Assembly: GCF_018130385.1 (NCBI RefSeq)
Contig: NZ_JAFCLU010000010.1
Span: forward strand, 62,001-126,000
From: Bradyrhizobium sp. AUGA SZCCT0283
Lineage (GTDB): Bacteria > Pseudomonadota > Alphaproteobacteria > Rhizobiales > Xanthobacteraceae
DNA: 64,000 bases
Direction of reading: 5' to 3'
The stretch's first letter is position 1; every line of letters starts with the position of its first letter. The notes beneath the pieces were generated by a model that searched no databases, was not told the DNA's origin, and saw nothing but the letters and a program-made list of their open reading frames with translations. The position numbers and the translations under genes are program-made. Shown here one piece after another: positions 44,295 through 52,842 of the stretch.

Positions 44295-45467
44295 ATGAAC
44301 TTTCAGTTTCGACCGCACCTCGCAACCGCCGACCGGCGTCTGCCATTCGACTGCATAGCGTTGCTCTTACAAGGCGGCGGCGCTCTGGGGGCATACCAGG
44401 GAGGCGTCTACGAGGCCTTGGCCGAAGCCAACATCCATCCGGATTGGATTGCGGGCATTTCGATTGGAGCGATCAACGCCGCGATTATTGCGGGCAATCC
44501 GCCCGAATCCCGGGTTGACCGGCTTCGCGAGTTTTGGACGCAGGTGACGTCGGACGCGGCTTGGCATTGGTCAGGCAAGCCGTTCGCCGATTTGATGAAC
44601 AGCGATCATACGCGCAATTTTCTCAATCAGATGAATGCGAGCTTCGCGGCGGTGTTTGGCGCAAGCGGATTTTTTTCTGCGCGGCCACTGGCGCCATGGC
44701 TACAAGCGGGTGGAACGCTTGCCGCCACGAGCATCTACGACACGAGCGCGCTAAAGACGACACTGGAGCGGCTCGTCGATTTCGATCGTCTCAACGCCGG
44801 TATGACGCGGTTCAGCGCAGGTGCCGTCAATGTAAGGACCGGCAATATGGTCTATTTTGACAGTGCCACCCATAAGATTCGACCCGAGCATATCCTGGCG
44901 AGTGGCGCGCTGCCGCCGGGCTTTCCGGCGGTCGAAATCGATGGCGAACATTACTGGGATGGCGGCCTCGTATCCAACACGCCGTTGCAGTGGGTGATCG
45001 AGTGTGGCGCCCGGCAGGACACGCTTGTGTTTCAGGTCGATCTCTGGAGCGCGCGCGGCCAGATTCCGCGCAATATGGCCGACGTCGTTACGCGTCAAAA
45101 GGAGATTCAATACTCGAGCCGCACCCGAGCAAGCACAGACCAGTTCAAGAGCTTGCACCGACTGCAGCGAGAGCTGGCGGCTCTCTTGAGCAGGCTGCCT
45201 GAAAATCTGCTCGAGCATGAGGACGTCAGGCCGCTCAAGACGGCTGCCTCTCACAACGTGCACAACCTCGTCCATCTAATCTATCGCGCGCGGGGCTACG
45301 AAGGCCACTCCAAGGACTACGAGTTTTCCCGCCTCTCGATGCAGGATCATTGGCGCGCCGGTTATCACGACGCGTTGCGCACCCTTCGTCATCCCGAGGT
45401 GCTGGCCCGCCCGACCAGTCCGGACGGCGTCTCCACGTTCGATCTTGAGCAGGATGGTCGCGAGTAG
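44295..45467 (+). CDS. Patatin-like phospholipase with DUF3734 (PatD-like)
   Basis: 390 residues. A patatin serine/aspartate hydrolase: oxyanion loop [15 protein letters not shown] (residues 24-37), nucleophile in GISIGA (Ser56) and the aspartate in [12 protein letters not shown]. The C-terminal DUF3734 part follows. Such proteins release fatty acids from membrane lipids. In Legionella, bdhA and the patatin patD form an operon, and here the patatin is followed by bdhA with a decarboxylase between. The operator at 44196 controls it. Confidence 0.88.
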   Translation: MNFQFRPHLATADRRLPFDCIALLLQGGGALGAYQGGVYEALAEANIHPDWIAGISIGAINAAIIAGNPPESRVDRLREFWTQVTSDAAWHWSGKPFADLMNSDHTRNFLNQMNASFAAVFGASGFFSARPLAPWLQAGGTLAATSIYDTSALKTTLERLVDFDRLNAGMTRFSAGAVNVRTGNMVYFDSATHKIRPEHILASGALPPGFPAVEIDGEHYWDGGLVSNTPLQWVIECGARQDTLVFQVDLWSARGQIPRNMADVVTRQKEIQYSSRTRASTDQFKSLHRLQRELAALLSRLPENLLEHEDVRPLKTAASHNVHNLVHLIYRARGYEGHSKDYEFSRLSMQDHWRAGYHDALRTLRHPEVLARPTSPDGVSTFDLEQDGRE

Positions 45468-45501
45468 GTCAAGCCGGTCATTCCAGTCACAGGAGAATAG
45501 A

Positions 45502-46293
45502 ATGCGCGAGAGTGAAGTCGTGAGGCGGGCGTTCGCGATGCCGCTCACCAATCCGGCCTATCCCCCGGGGCCGTATCGCTTCGTGAACCGTGAATACCTG
45601 ATCATTACCTATCGCACTGATCCGGCGAAGCTGCGATCGGTTATTCCGGCACCGCTGGAATTTGATGAACGCGAGGCGCTGGTCAAGTACGAATTCATCC
45701 GCATGCCGGATTCCAGTGGTTTTGGCGACTACACCGAGAGCGGCCAAGTCATCCCGGTATCGTTCCGTGGTCGCAGGGGCGGCTACACTCACTCCATGTT
45801 CCTGAACGATGAGGGACCGATCGCCGGCGGCCGGGAGCTCTGGGGCTTTCCGAAAAAGCTAGGTCAGCCGAGATTGCAAACCGAGGTCGACACCCTCATC
45901 GGCACTCTGGATTACGGTCCGTTGCGGGTCGCAACCGGCACGATGGGATACAAGCACCGCGAAGCCGACCTGGCGCAAGTCAAGGCCGCACTCGAAGAGC
46001 CGAACTTCCTTCTCAAGATCATTCCGCACGTCGACGGCAATCCGCGCATCTGTGAGCTCGTCGAATATCACCTTGAGCAAGTTGTCTTGAAAGGGGCCTG
46101 GAGCGGGCCCGCGGCTCTCTCGCTGACGCCTCACGCCCTGGCTCCCGTGGCCGATTTACCGGTTCTCGAGATCGTATCCGCAGCTCACATCCGCGCAGAC
46201 CTTACCCTAGGGCTCGGCAAGGTCGTTCACGACTATCTGCAACAGCCGATCCGACGCCCGCTCCGGAGCTATGAGAGAGCCCTGGTCACATGA
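45502..46293 (+). CDS. Acetoacetate decarboxylase family protein
   Basis: 263 residues. Converts acetoacetate to acetone and CO2 through a lysine Schiff base; the motif [12 protein letters not shown] places Lys118-119 where the family catalytic lysine lies. The ATG at 45502 is preceded by AGGAG. It lies 34 bp after the patatin gene and 85 bp before bdhA, all reading the same way. Confidence 0.85.
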   Translation: MRESEVVRRAFAMPLTNPAYPPGPYRFVNREYLIITYRTDPAKLRSVIPAPLEFDEREALVKYEFIRMPDSSGFGDYTESGQVIPVSFRGRRGGYTHSMFLNDEGPIAGGRELWGFPKKLGQPRLQTEVDTLIGTLDYGPLRVATGTMGYKHREADLAQVKAALEEPNFLLKIIPHVDGNPRICELVEYHLEQVVLKGAWSGPAALSLTPHALAPVADLPVLEIVSAAHIRADLTLGLGKVVHDYLQQPIRRPLRSYERALVT

Positions 46294-46378
46294 TGGACGA
46301 CCGCGATCCACTGCGCGAGCCAGCAACACCTGCGGTGACGAGCCGTAAGACCGTCACAGATCAACAAGGAAAAGCGAA

Positions 46379-47167
46379 ATGGGTATTCTGAAAGGCAAGG
46401 TCGCGGTTGTGACCGGCTCGACGAGCGGCATCGGCCTCGCGTATGCGCGGGCTTTCGCAGGCGCAGGCGCCAACATCGTGCTCAATGGAATGGATGCACC
46501 GGCCGATATAGAGAAGGAGCGATCTGCCATCGAGAGCGATTTCGGGGTGAAAGCCGTCTATTCGCCTGCGGACATGGCCAAGCCGAACGAAATCGCCGAG
46601 CTTATCACGCTCGGGGAGGAGACCTTCGGCAGCGTGGATGTCCTCGTGAACAATGCCGGCGTCCAGCACGTCGCCCCTATCGAGGAGTTTCCGGTCGACA
46701 AGTGGAATGCGATCATTGCGATCAACCTGTCCTCCGCCTTCCACACCATCCGTGCCGCCGTGCCCGGCATGAAGAGGCGCGGCTGGGGCCGGATCATCAC
46801 CACGGCCTCGGCGCATTCGCTGGTCGCTTCTCCCTTCAAATCGGCTTACGTCGCGGCCAAGCATGGCATCGTGGGTCTCACCAAAACGGTGGCGCTGGAA
46901 CTAGCCAGGTCGAAGATCACCTGTAACTGCATCAGCCCCGGCTACGTCTGGACGCCGCTGGTGGAGAGGCAAATTCCGAACACGATGAAGGCACGTAACA
47001 TGAGAAGAGACCAGGTAATCAGCGACGTCCTGCTCGCGGCGCAGCCGACGAAGGAATTCGTCACGGTCGAGCAGGTGGCTTCGCTGGCGCTGTTCCTGTG
47101 CAGCCAAGACGCCGCGCAGATCACCGGCGCCAACCTCTCTATCGACGGCGGCTGGACGGCCGCGTAG
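46379..47167 (+). CDS. bdhA: 3-hydroxybutyrate dehydrogenase
   Basis: An SDR that interconverts 3-hydroxybutyrate and acetoacetate with NAD. 262 residues. Rossmann motif TGSTSGIG, NNAGVQHVAPIEEFP, catalytic SAHSLVASPFKSAYVAAKHG and GYVWTPLVERQIP, LLAAQPTKEFVT which match BdhA. AAGGA precedes the ATG. Its product is the substrate of the decarboxylase upstream, so the operon could turn 3-hydroxybutyrate into acetone. Confidence 0.92.
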   Translation: MGILKGKVAVVTGSTSGIGLAYARAFAGAGANIVLNGMDAPADIEKERSAIESDFGVKAVYSPADMAKPNEIAELITLGEETFGSVDVLVNNAGVQHVAPIEEFPVDKWNAIIAINLSSAFHTIRAAVPGMKRRGWGRIITTASAHSLVASPFKSAYVAAKHGIVGLTKTVALELARSKITCNCISPGYVWTPLVERQIPNTMKARNMRRDQVISDVLLAAQPTKEFVTVEQVASLALFLCSQDAAQITGANLSIDGGWTAA

Positions 47168-47307
47168 GGCCCGCCGAAATGCGCACTGGCTCTTGAAACG
47201 TACGGTGAAAGAAGGTGGTCGACGAACAGCTACGATAGGCCAAGCGAAGACCCAACACCGACGACTGCTGCCTTACTGAACATCAACCAATTCCTCTGGA
47301 GAGAATC

Positions 47308-47670
47308 ATGAACAAGCGACTGATCGCGAATGTCATTGGCTGTGCCTGCCTTACCCTGGCGACGGTTGCCGAAGCCCGAACCTCTTACGACGGTCCCTGG
47401 GATCTCGTCTTCGTTACACAACGCGGAAGCTGCGATCCGACCTACAGTTTCTCAGTGAACATAAACGACGGCGTTGTGACGCATCCCAATCTGGTGAAGT
47501 TCAGAGGGCATGTCGGAAGATCGGGCGCGGTTCGCGCGTCGGTGACGGTCCACGACAAATACGCATCAGGGTCGGGAAGGCTGACGCGAGACGCCGGCCG
47601 CGGGATCTGGAGCGGCCACGCAGGAGGTGGGCGCTGCTCGGGATATTGGACCGCGCAACGAAACAATTAG
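47308..47670 (+). CDS. Small secreted protein of unknown function
   Basis: 120 residues. A signal peptide (to about ATVAEA) precedes a mature part beginning RTSYDGPWDLVFVTQRGSCD and ending CSGYWTAQRNN. This resembles a family of paralogous secreted proteins common in bradyrhizobia. GGAGAG lies before the ATG. No function is known. Confidence 0.7.
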   Translation: MNKRLIANVIGCACLTLATVAEARTSYDGPWDLVFVTQRGSCDPTYSFSVNINDGVVTHPNLVKFRGHVGRSGAVRASVTVHDKYASGSGRLTRDAGRGIWSGHAGGGRCSGYWTAQRNN

Positions 47671-47778
47671 GACGCAATCGCCGGGATTAGCCCCTTGAAA
47701 ACGCGACGGTTCTACTGCTGCTCGCTACGAGGCGCCTCAGCAATCTTGAGCATCGCATGCGGCGTGGGGCCGAATGGT

Positions 47779-47946
47779 TCATCGGCGACATGATGCTGTT
47801 TCCTTGTGCCCGCGGGCCTTGCTGTGCCGGATCACCTCGAACTCCTCGGCTTGAAGTACGCTCGCGGTGATGGGCGTGACCGGGCAGACTACACCTCGGT
47901 TGTCGAAGGAGAAGAACCAGCGCCGGCTCGCCTCATTCCAGAATGA
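47779..47946 (-). pseudogene. Possible gene remnant in 47671-48196 gap
   Basis: The 526-bp gap has one open minus-strand frame that reads protein-like, with RRWFFSFDNRGVVCPVTPIT and then EEFEVIRHSKARG. It has no start codon, and a stop lies immediately upstream in frame. I cannot name a family. Otherwise the gap has nothing I can support. Confidence 0.3.
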
Positions 47947-48196
47947 TCAGCATCAAGAGCTTAGCCAAATGCACGTGAAGGTCTGAATCTCCCGCACTCG
48001 CGCGTCGGCGTGATCAGGTGCACGCGACAAGTCCGCGATTTTCGTGGGGTGAAGGTCGAAGTCCTCGACCTGTTTGTCGCGGTGGGGGGCTCGGCGGTCC
48101 GTTTCGGCGCTTCTCCGCCCTCTGCGGCGCGTCTTCGCTCTGGACGTTCTGGTCAATTTGACTTAATGAGCAGTTGAACCCTCGAGTCGCAAGCGC

Positions 48197-48901
48197 ATGG
48201 CCAACATCGATCCGATCCGCCGCGCGGAAATCGGCCGCGAGAAGCGGGCGAGGACCCGCGCCCAGCTCGTTGCTGCCGCGAATGCGCTGTTCGCGCGCCA
48301 AGCGGTGGAATCGGTCACGGTCGACGACGTGGTACGGGAAGCGGGGGTCGCCAAGGGGACGTTCTACGTTCACTTCAAGGACCTGCCTGAATTGACGGCT
48401 GCCGTGGCTGACGAGTTGGTCAAGGCGATCGACAATCTGCTGCAGCCGATCCGGCTCTCAATCGATGACCCGGCGCTCCGCATTGCCTACGGCTGTAGCT
48501 GCTTCATCGATCGGGCGCTCGCCGATCCTGGTTGGGCCGGAGTGGCGGCGCGGATGGCGGCAGGTACGGCGACTGTCGGCGAGGTCGCGCGTCGGCGTCT
48601 GCTGGAAGACATCAAGCGGTACGTGAAGAGTTCGCCCCACGGTGGCGCCATGAGCGCCGGGCTCGCTCTGGAGGTTGTGGTCGGCATCATGCTCCAGGTG
48701 CTCGCTGCCATTGCAGAGCGTCGTTTGTCGTCTCGCGATCGCGAGGGTGCGATTGCGGCGATTCTCCGGGCGATCGGTCTCGACGCGCAGCAGGTAAAGT
48801 CCGTGCTGACGCGCCTGCCAGTGCAAGCGGACGCCGCACGATCCGGCTTGCCCGCGAGGGCCGCGAAGCCGCGGCGGCGGATTGTCGGCGGTACCGCGTA
48901 A
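48197..48901 (+). CDS. TetR/AcrR-family regulator C
   Basis: 234 residues. HTH SVTVDDVVREAGVAKGTFYV in the first 60 residues, then a helical domain. It stands 22 bp from the convergent FAH gene, at the left edge of the second ring-cleavage module, and is its probable regulator. The dyad at 49984 in the divergent FAH/hydroxylase promoter is a candidate target. Confidence 0.85.
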   Translation: MANIDPIRRAEIGREKRARTRAQLVAAANALFARQAVESVTVDDVVREAGVAKGTFYVHFKDLPELTAAVADELVKAIDNLLQPIRLSIDDPALRIAYGCSCFIDRALADPGWAGVAARMAAGTATVGEVARRRLLEDIKRYVKSSPHGGAMSAGLALEVVVGIMLQVLAAIAERRLSSRDREGAIAAILRAIGLDAQQVKSVLTRLPVQADAARSGLPARAAKPRRRIVGGTA

Positions 48902-48923
48902 ACTTAGATCCCTCATCCAACAC

Positions 48924-49889
48924 TCATGGCCCGACGATCTCAGTCGCCTGTTCGCCGAGATCGACCGCCCCGTCGCGGCTGCGGATCCGTGCCGTGATCC
49001 GGTCACCCGGTTTGAGATATTGCGGCCGACGCGCCTGTCCGTTGAGGAACAGCTTCCACAGCACGCGCTCCGGCAGGACCTGCAGCAGCCGGCGCAGCGG
49101 CGGCGGCGGCACCCGCAGCGCGCAACCGTTCGGCGTGCCGGTCAAGAGCACGTCGCCGGGAAGGATGTTGGCGAAGGTCGACAGCTCGGAGATCGTCTCG
49201 GCGGGCTTGAACACGAGGTTGGCGGTGGTGTCGCGCTGCCGCGGCGCGCCGTCGACATCGAGCTCGAGCGCGAGGTCGTCGATGCGGGGAAACTCGTCGC
49301 GTTCCAGCACCGTGAGCCACGGGCCGATCGGGCAGAAGCCGCGGTAGCTCTTGCCCTTGAAGAACTGGGTCTGTGGCAGCTGCACGTCACGGGCGCTGAG
49401 ATCGTTGGCGATGGCGATTGCGAACACGTAGTCGGGCAGCGTTTCGCGGGTCACCGTGACGGGCGACGAGATCGGCCGGCGGAATACCAGCGCGAGCTCG
49501 ATCTCGTAGTCCAGCAATTTCACGTGCGCGGGACGCGTGACCTTCTCGCGGCCCGAGCAGACCGAGGCGTCGGCCTTGGTGAAGAACATGTTGAACAGCT
49601 TGGCATCGGGATCCATTCCTGATTCGACCATGTGCTGGCGGTAATTGGCGCCCTGGCAATACAGCCGACATGGCGTCGTCACGGGCGCCAAGATCTCCAC
49701 CGAAGCGATGGCGATGCGCGCGCCGCGGCTGCAGGCCGCACGCCAATCGGCCTCGCCCTGTTCGATCAGGGCTGCCGTGGTCGGATAGTCGTCTGAGAGA
49801 GGAGCGATCTCCGCACCCGTTACCACGCCCCAACGCGGGCCGTTACCTGCTTCGAAACGCACCAGATTGGTCGCCACTCGATCCTCCAT
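48924..49889 (-). CDS. Fumarylacetoacetate hydrolase family protein (module 2)
   Basis: 321 residues. FAH fold: YCQGANYRQHMVESGMDPD, metal ligands in DYEIELALVF and IANDLSARDVQ, then VLLTGTPNG. It is only distantly like the FAH protein at 25881. It is divergent from the FAD hydroxylase at 50051 and likely acts on its ring-cleaved product. The ATG is at 49889. Confidence 0.87.
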   Translation of the reverse strand: MEDRVATNLVRFEAGNGPRWGVVTGAEIAPLSDDYPTTAALIEQGEADWRAACSRGARIAIASVEILAPVTTPCRLYCQGANYRQHMVESGMDPDAKLFNMFFTKADASVCSGREKVTRPAHVKLLDYEIELALVFRRPISSPVTVTRETLPDYVFAIAIANDLSARDVQLPQTQFFKGKSYRGFCPIGPWLTVLERDEFPRIDDLALELDVDGAPRQRDTTANLVFKPAETISELSTFANILPGDVLLTGTPNGCALRVPPPPLRRLLQVLPERVLWKLFLNGQARRPQYLKPGDRITARIRSRDGAVDLGEQATEIVGP

Positions 49890-49983
49890 TGCCTTGTGTT
49901 GCCGGATCCCGTTCGCGATTCTGCTGTTCTTACAGCAGCTTGGCGCGCATTCCGGGTATGACCGAAATCTCGTATTGACGATT

Positions 49984-49998
49984 TAGTCGTTTTGACTA
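49984..49998. promoter_or_regulatory. Dyad TAGTC-N5-GACTA in divergent promoter
   Basis: Perfect 5-bp arms (49984-49988 and 49994-49998) in the region between the FAH and hydroxylase genes, 50 bp before the hydroxylase ATG. It could bind regulator C. The arms are short, so the assignment is tentative. Confidence 0.4.
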
Positions 49999-50050
49999 TC
50001 ATGTTCAAAAATATTTGTCGACCCGGTCGACGGTCAGGCGAGGAAGTCTC

Positions 50051-51667
50051 ATGGTTGTGGAAAGCATCGCGGCGCGGGCGCCGCTCCGTGAAGTCGAGGT
50101 TGCCGTCGTCGGCGCCGGGCCGGTTGGGCTTATGGTGGCGAACCTGCTCGGCATCGCCGGGGTGCAGGTCGCGGTGCTGGAGGCCAACGAGGGGCTGCTC
50201 GGTCTGCCGCGGGCCATCGCCTACGATGCGGAAACCCTCCGCCTCTTCGCACAGATTGGACTGCTCAACGAGATCAAGCCCGGACTCATTCAGAACCCCC
50301 ATGTCCGCCATCTCAATCCGCGCGGTCGCGTGCTGATGCAGGCGGACCCTCCGGCCTGCGGGCCGTATGGCCACTCGTCGCTGGGCACGTTCTACCAGCC
50401 GGAATTTGAGCGGGTTCTGCTCAGGGGGCTGGCGCGGTTCGACAATGTCAGGGTGCTGTTTGGGCACACCGTCACTAATCTGGTGCAGAGTCGCGACGAG
50501 GCCGTGCTGTCGATCGCCACCCGCCAGGGCGCGAGCACGCTGCGGGCGAAATTCGTCGCTGGCTGCGACGGCGGCACGAGTCGGGTCCGCGATCTGCTCG
50601 GCGCGAGACTCGTCGGCTCCACCTATACGCAGCGCTGGCTGGTGGTCGACGCCATCGTCAAGGGTCACGACGTCAAGCAGATCAGCTTCTACTGCGACCC
50701 GGGCCGTCCGCGCGTCGAACTGCCGGCGGTGGGCGATCGCGTGCGCTGGGAATTCATGCAGCTTCCGGGCGAGACCGAGGAGCAGTTGAAGAACGACGGG
50801 CGGATCATGGCACTGATCGCCGAGAACACGCGCTATCGCGAGGTTCGGATCGAGCGCAAGGCCGTGTACACCTTCCATGCCCGGGTCGCCGACCGCTGGC
50901 GCAACGGCCGCGGATTTCTGGCCGGCGACGCCGCGCACCTGATGCCGCCCTTCGCCGGCCAGGGCATGAACGGCGGCATGAAGGACGCGGCCAATCTGGC
51001 CTGGAAGCTTTCGGCCGTGCTCAAGGGACTCGCTGCTGAGACGATCCTCGACAGCTACGAGCCGGAACGCGCGCCGGTGGTGCGCAAGATGGTCGAGGTG
51101 TCGCGCCGGCTCGGTGCCGTGATTATGCCGACCAGCCGCGGCGCTGCCGCGCTGCGCGACGGTATCTTCGCCTGCCTAAACATGTCGCGCGCCTTCCGCG
51201 ACTTCATCGGCCGCGGTGGCGTGGTGCCGCCGCCGGCAATTGGCCGCAGTGCGTTGACCGGGGTGGGGAGCGATGCTGTGATCGGCCAGATGCTGCCGCA
51301 GCCCAGCGTCAAGACGCCGGACGGCTCGTTCCCCCTCGATACGTTTCAGGCGTGCCATCAGTGGCTCGTGCTCGGCATCGGCGTCGATCCGGCGGCGCTG
51401 CTCTCCGCGCGCGATCTCGCCATCCTCGATAGGCTCGATGCGCGATTCGTCTGCCTGAACGGCCGCCGCGACAAGCCGCGGACGCTCGAATTGCGATGCG
51501 ACGACTCCGTGTTCGATGCCTGGGCGAAGCGCTACGCGGTTCGCGCGGTGCTCGTGCGGCCCGACCGCTTCATCGCTGACCGGCTCGATCCGCGCGGGCG
51601 CGATCTGCCGGTGCTCACCCCGTTTGCGCATGCGTGCGGCGTCACCGCGCCGCCGATCGCAGCCTGA
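50051..51667 (+). CDS. FAD-dependent aromatic hydroxylase (MhpA-like, module 2)
   Basis: 538 residues. FAD motif VVGAGPVGLMVANLLG near 20, GD motif LAGDAAHLMPPFAGQGMN near 290, and a C-terminal extension as in MhpA. Same enzyme class as 26767-28281, but not closely alike. GAGGAAG lies before the ATG at 50051. It is followed at 16 bp by the dioxygenase gene. Confidence 0.88.
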   Translation: MVVESIAARAPLREVEVAVVGAGPVGLMVANLLGIAGVQVAVLEANEGLLGLPRAIAYDAETLRLFAQIGLLNEIKPGLIQNPHVRHLNPRGRVLMQADPPACGPYGHSSLGTFYQPEFERVLLRGLARFDNVRVLFGHTVTNLVQSRDEAVLSIATRQGASTLRAKFVAGCDGGTSRVRDLLGARLVGSTYTQRWLVVDAIVKGHDVKQISFYCDPGRPRVELPAVGDRVRWEFMQLPGETEEQLKNDGRIMALIAENTRYREVRIERKAVYTFHARVADRWRNGRGFLAGDAAHLMPPFAGQGMNGGMKDAANLAWKLSAVLKGLAAETILDSYEPERAPVVRKMVEVSRRLGAVIMPTSRGAAALRDGIFACLNMSRAFRDFIGRGGVVPPPAIGRSALTGVGSDAVIGQMLPQPSVKTPDGSFPLDTFQACHQWLVLGIGVDPAALLSARDLAILDRLDARFVCLNGRRDKPRTLELRCDDSVFDAWAKRYAVRAVLVRPDRFIADRLDPRGRDLPVLTPFAHACGVTAPPIAA

Positions 51668-51682
51668 ATTCAAGGAGGCCAG

Positions 51683-52795
51683 ATGTCCATCAACCTGTTG
51701 CTCAAGAGCGGTCCCGGCAGCGTCGAGTTGCCGCGCAGTTCCTCGCCCGTCGTGAAGGCGAACCAACTCCTGTATGCGCATTTTGAGCGCCCCGATCTCG
51801 ACGCCGCGGAGCGGTACCTCATCGACTTCGGCCTCGTGCGTGCCGCGCGGACCGAGAAAGAATTGTTGATGCGGGGGACCGGGCCGGCACCGTATATCTA
51901 CCGCGCCACTCTGGGGAGGAACGCCCGCTTCCTAGGCATCGGCCTTTCGGTCGCGATGGCCGAGAATCTCGATACGCTGGCCCGGAAGTTCGGCGGTCGC
52001 GTCGAGCGCGCCGACGGGCCGGGAGGGGGCTCGGTCGTGCACCTGCGCGATCCGGAAGGCGTCGCGGTTCACGTCCACCATGGCTTCACCCCGAGCGAGC
52101 CGCTGCCGGTGCGCCCGCAGATCCTTCACAATGCGCCGGGCCAGACCGTTCGCGTCAATGACACCCAGCGGCCGAAGCTCGAGCCGCCGCAGGTCACCAA
52201 GCTCGGCCATCTGGTGCTGGAGACGCCCAATTTCAACCGCAGTGTGCGCTGGTACATGGACACGTTTGGGTTCATCCCGTCTGACGTGATGTGCCTAGCT
52301 GACGGCACGCCGGTAGGTTCGTTCACACGGCTCGATCGCGGCAACGAGCCGACCGACCACCATACGATCTTCGTCGCCATGGGGATGGAGTCGAACGTCG
52401 ACCATGTGGCGTTCGAGGTCGTCGATCTCGATGCCGTGGAGATGGGCCAGCAGGTGCTGATGGCGAAACGCTATCGCCACGCCTGGGGAGTGGGCCGTCA
52501 CCTGCTCGGCAGCCAGATCTTCGACTACTGGCGCGACCCCTGGGGCCAGAAGCACGAGCACTACGCCGACGGCGACCTGTTCGACGCGGCGCAGCCCGCA
52601 GGCTACCACCTGATGGACCGCGAGGGTCTCTACCAGTGGGGGCCGGACCTGCCCGACGACTTTATCGACACCCGCATGACACCGGGACGGCTCTGGCGGG
52701 TGCTGAAGCTCGCGATCAAGGACAAGGCGCGGGTGAAGGTGTTGGTGGCACTCAAGAACAGCATGGCGGCCAGGGGCCGGCAGTGGCAGCGCTGA
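51683..52795 (+). CDS. Extradiol dioxygenase-like VOC protein (two domains)
   Basis: 370 residues, two VOC halves. In the second half the metal ligands fit His in LGHLVLET, His in NVDHVAFEV and Glu in HEHYADGDL. Longer and less BphC-like than the enzyme at 29345, so the substrate is probably a different catechol. AAGGAGG lies upstream of the ATG. Same operon as the hydroxylase. Confidence 0.85.
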   Translation: MSINLLLKSGPGSVELPRSSSPVVKANQLLYAHFERPDLDAAERYLIDFGLVRAARTEKELLMRGTGPAPYIYRATLGRNARFLGIGLSVAMAENLDTLARKFGGRVERADGPGGGSVVHLRDPEGVAVHVHHGFTPSEPLPVRPQILHNAPGQTVRVNDTQRPKLEPPQVTKLGHLVLETPNFNRSVRWYMDTFGFIPSDVMCLADGTPVGSFTRLDRGNEPTDHHTIFVAMGMESNVDHVAFEVVDLDAVEMGQQVLMAKRYRHAWGVGRHLLGSQIFDYWRDPWGQKHEHYADGDLFDAAQPAGYHLMDREGLYQWGPDLPDDFIDTRMTPGRLWRVLKLAIKDKARVKVLVALKNSMAARGRQWQR

Positions 52796-52842
52796 ATCCG
52801 CATCAGCTCATCCCTCTCACGACTGCAGGCGAAAGGCGTCCA

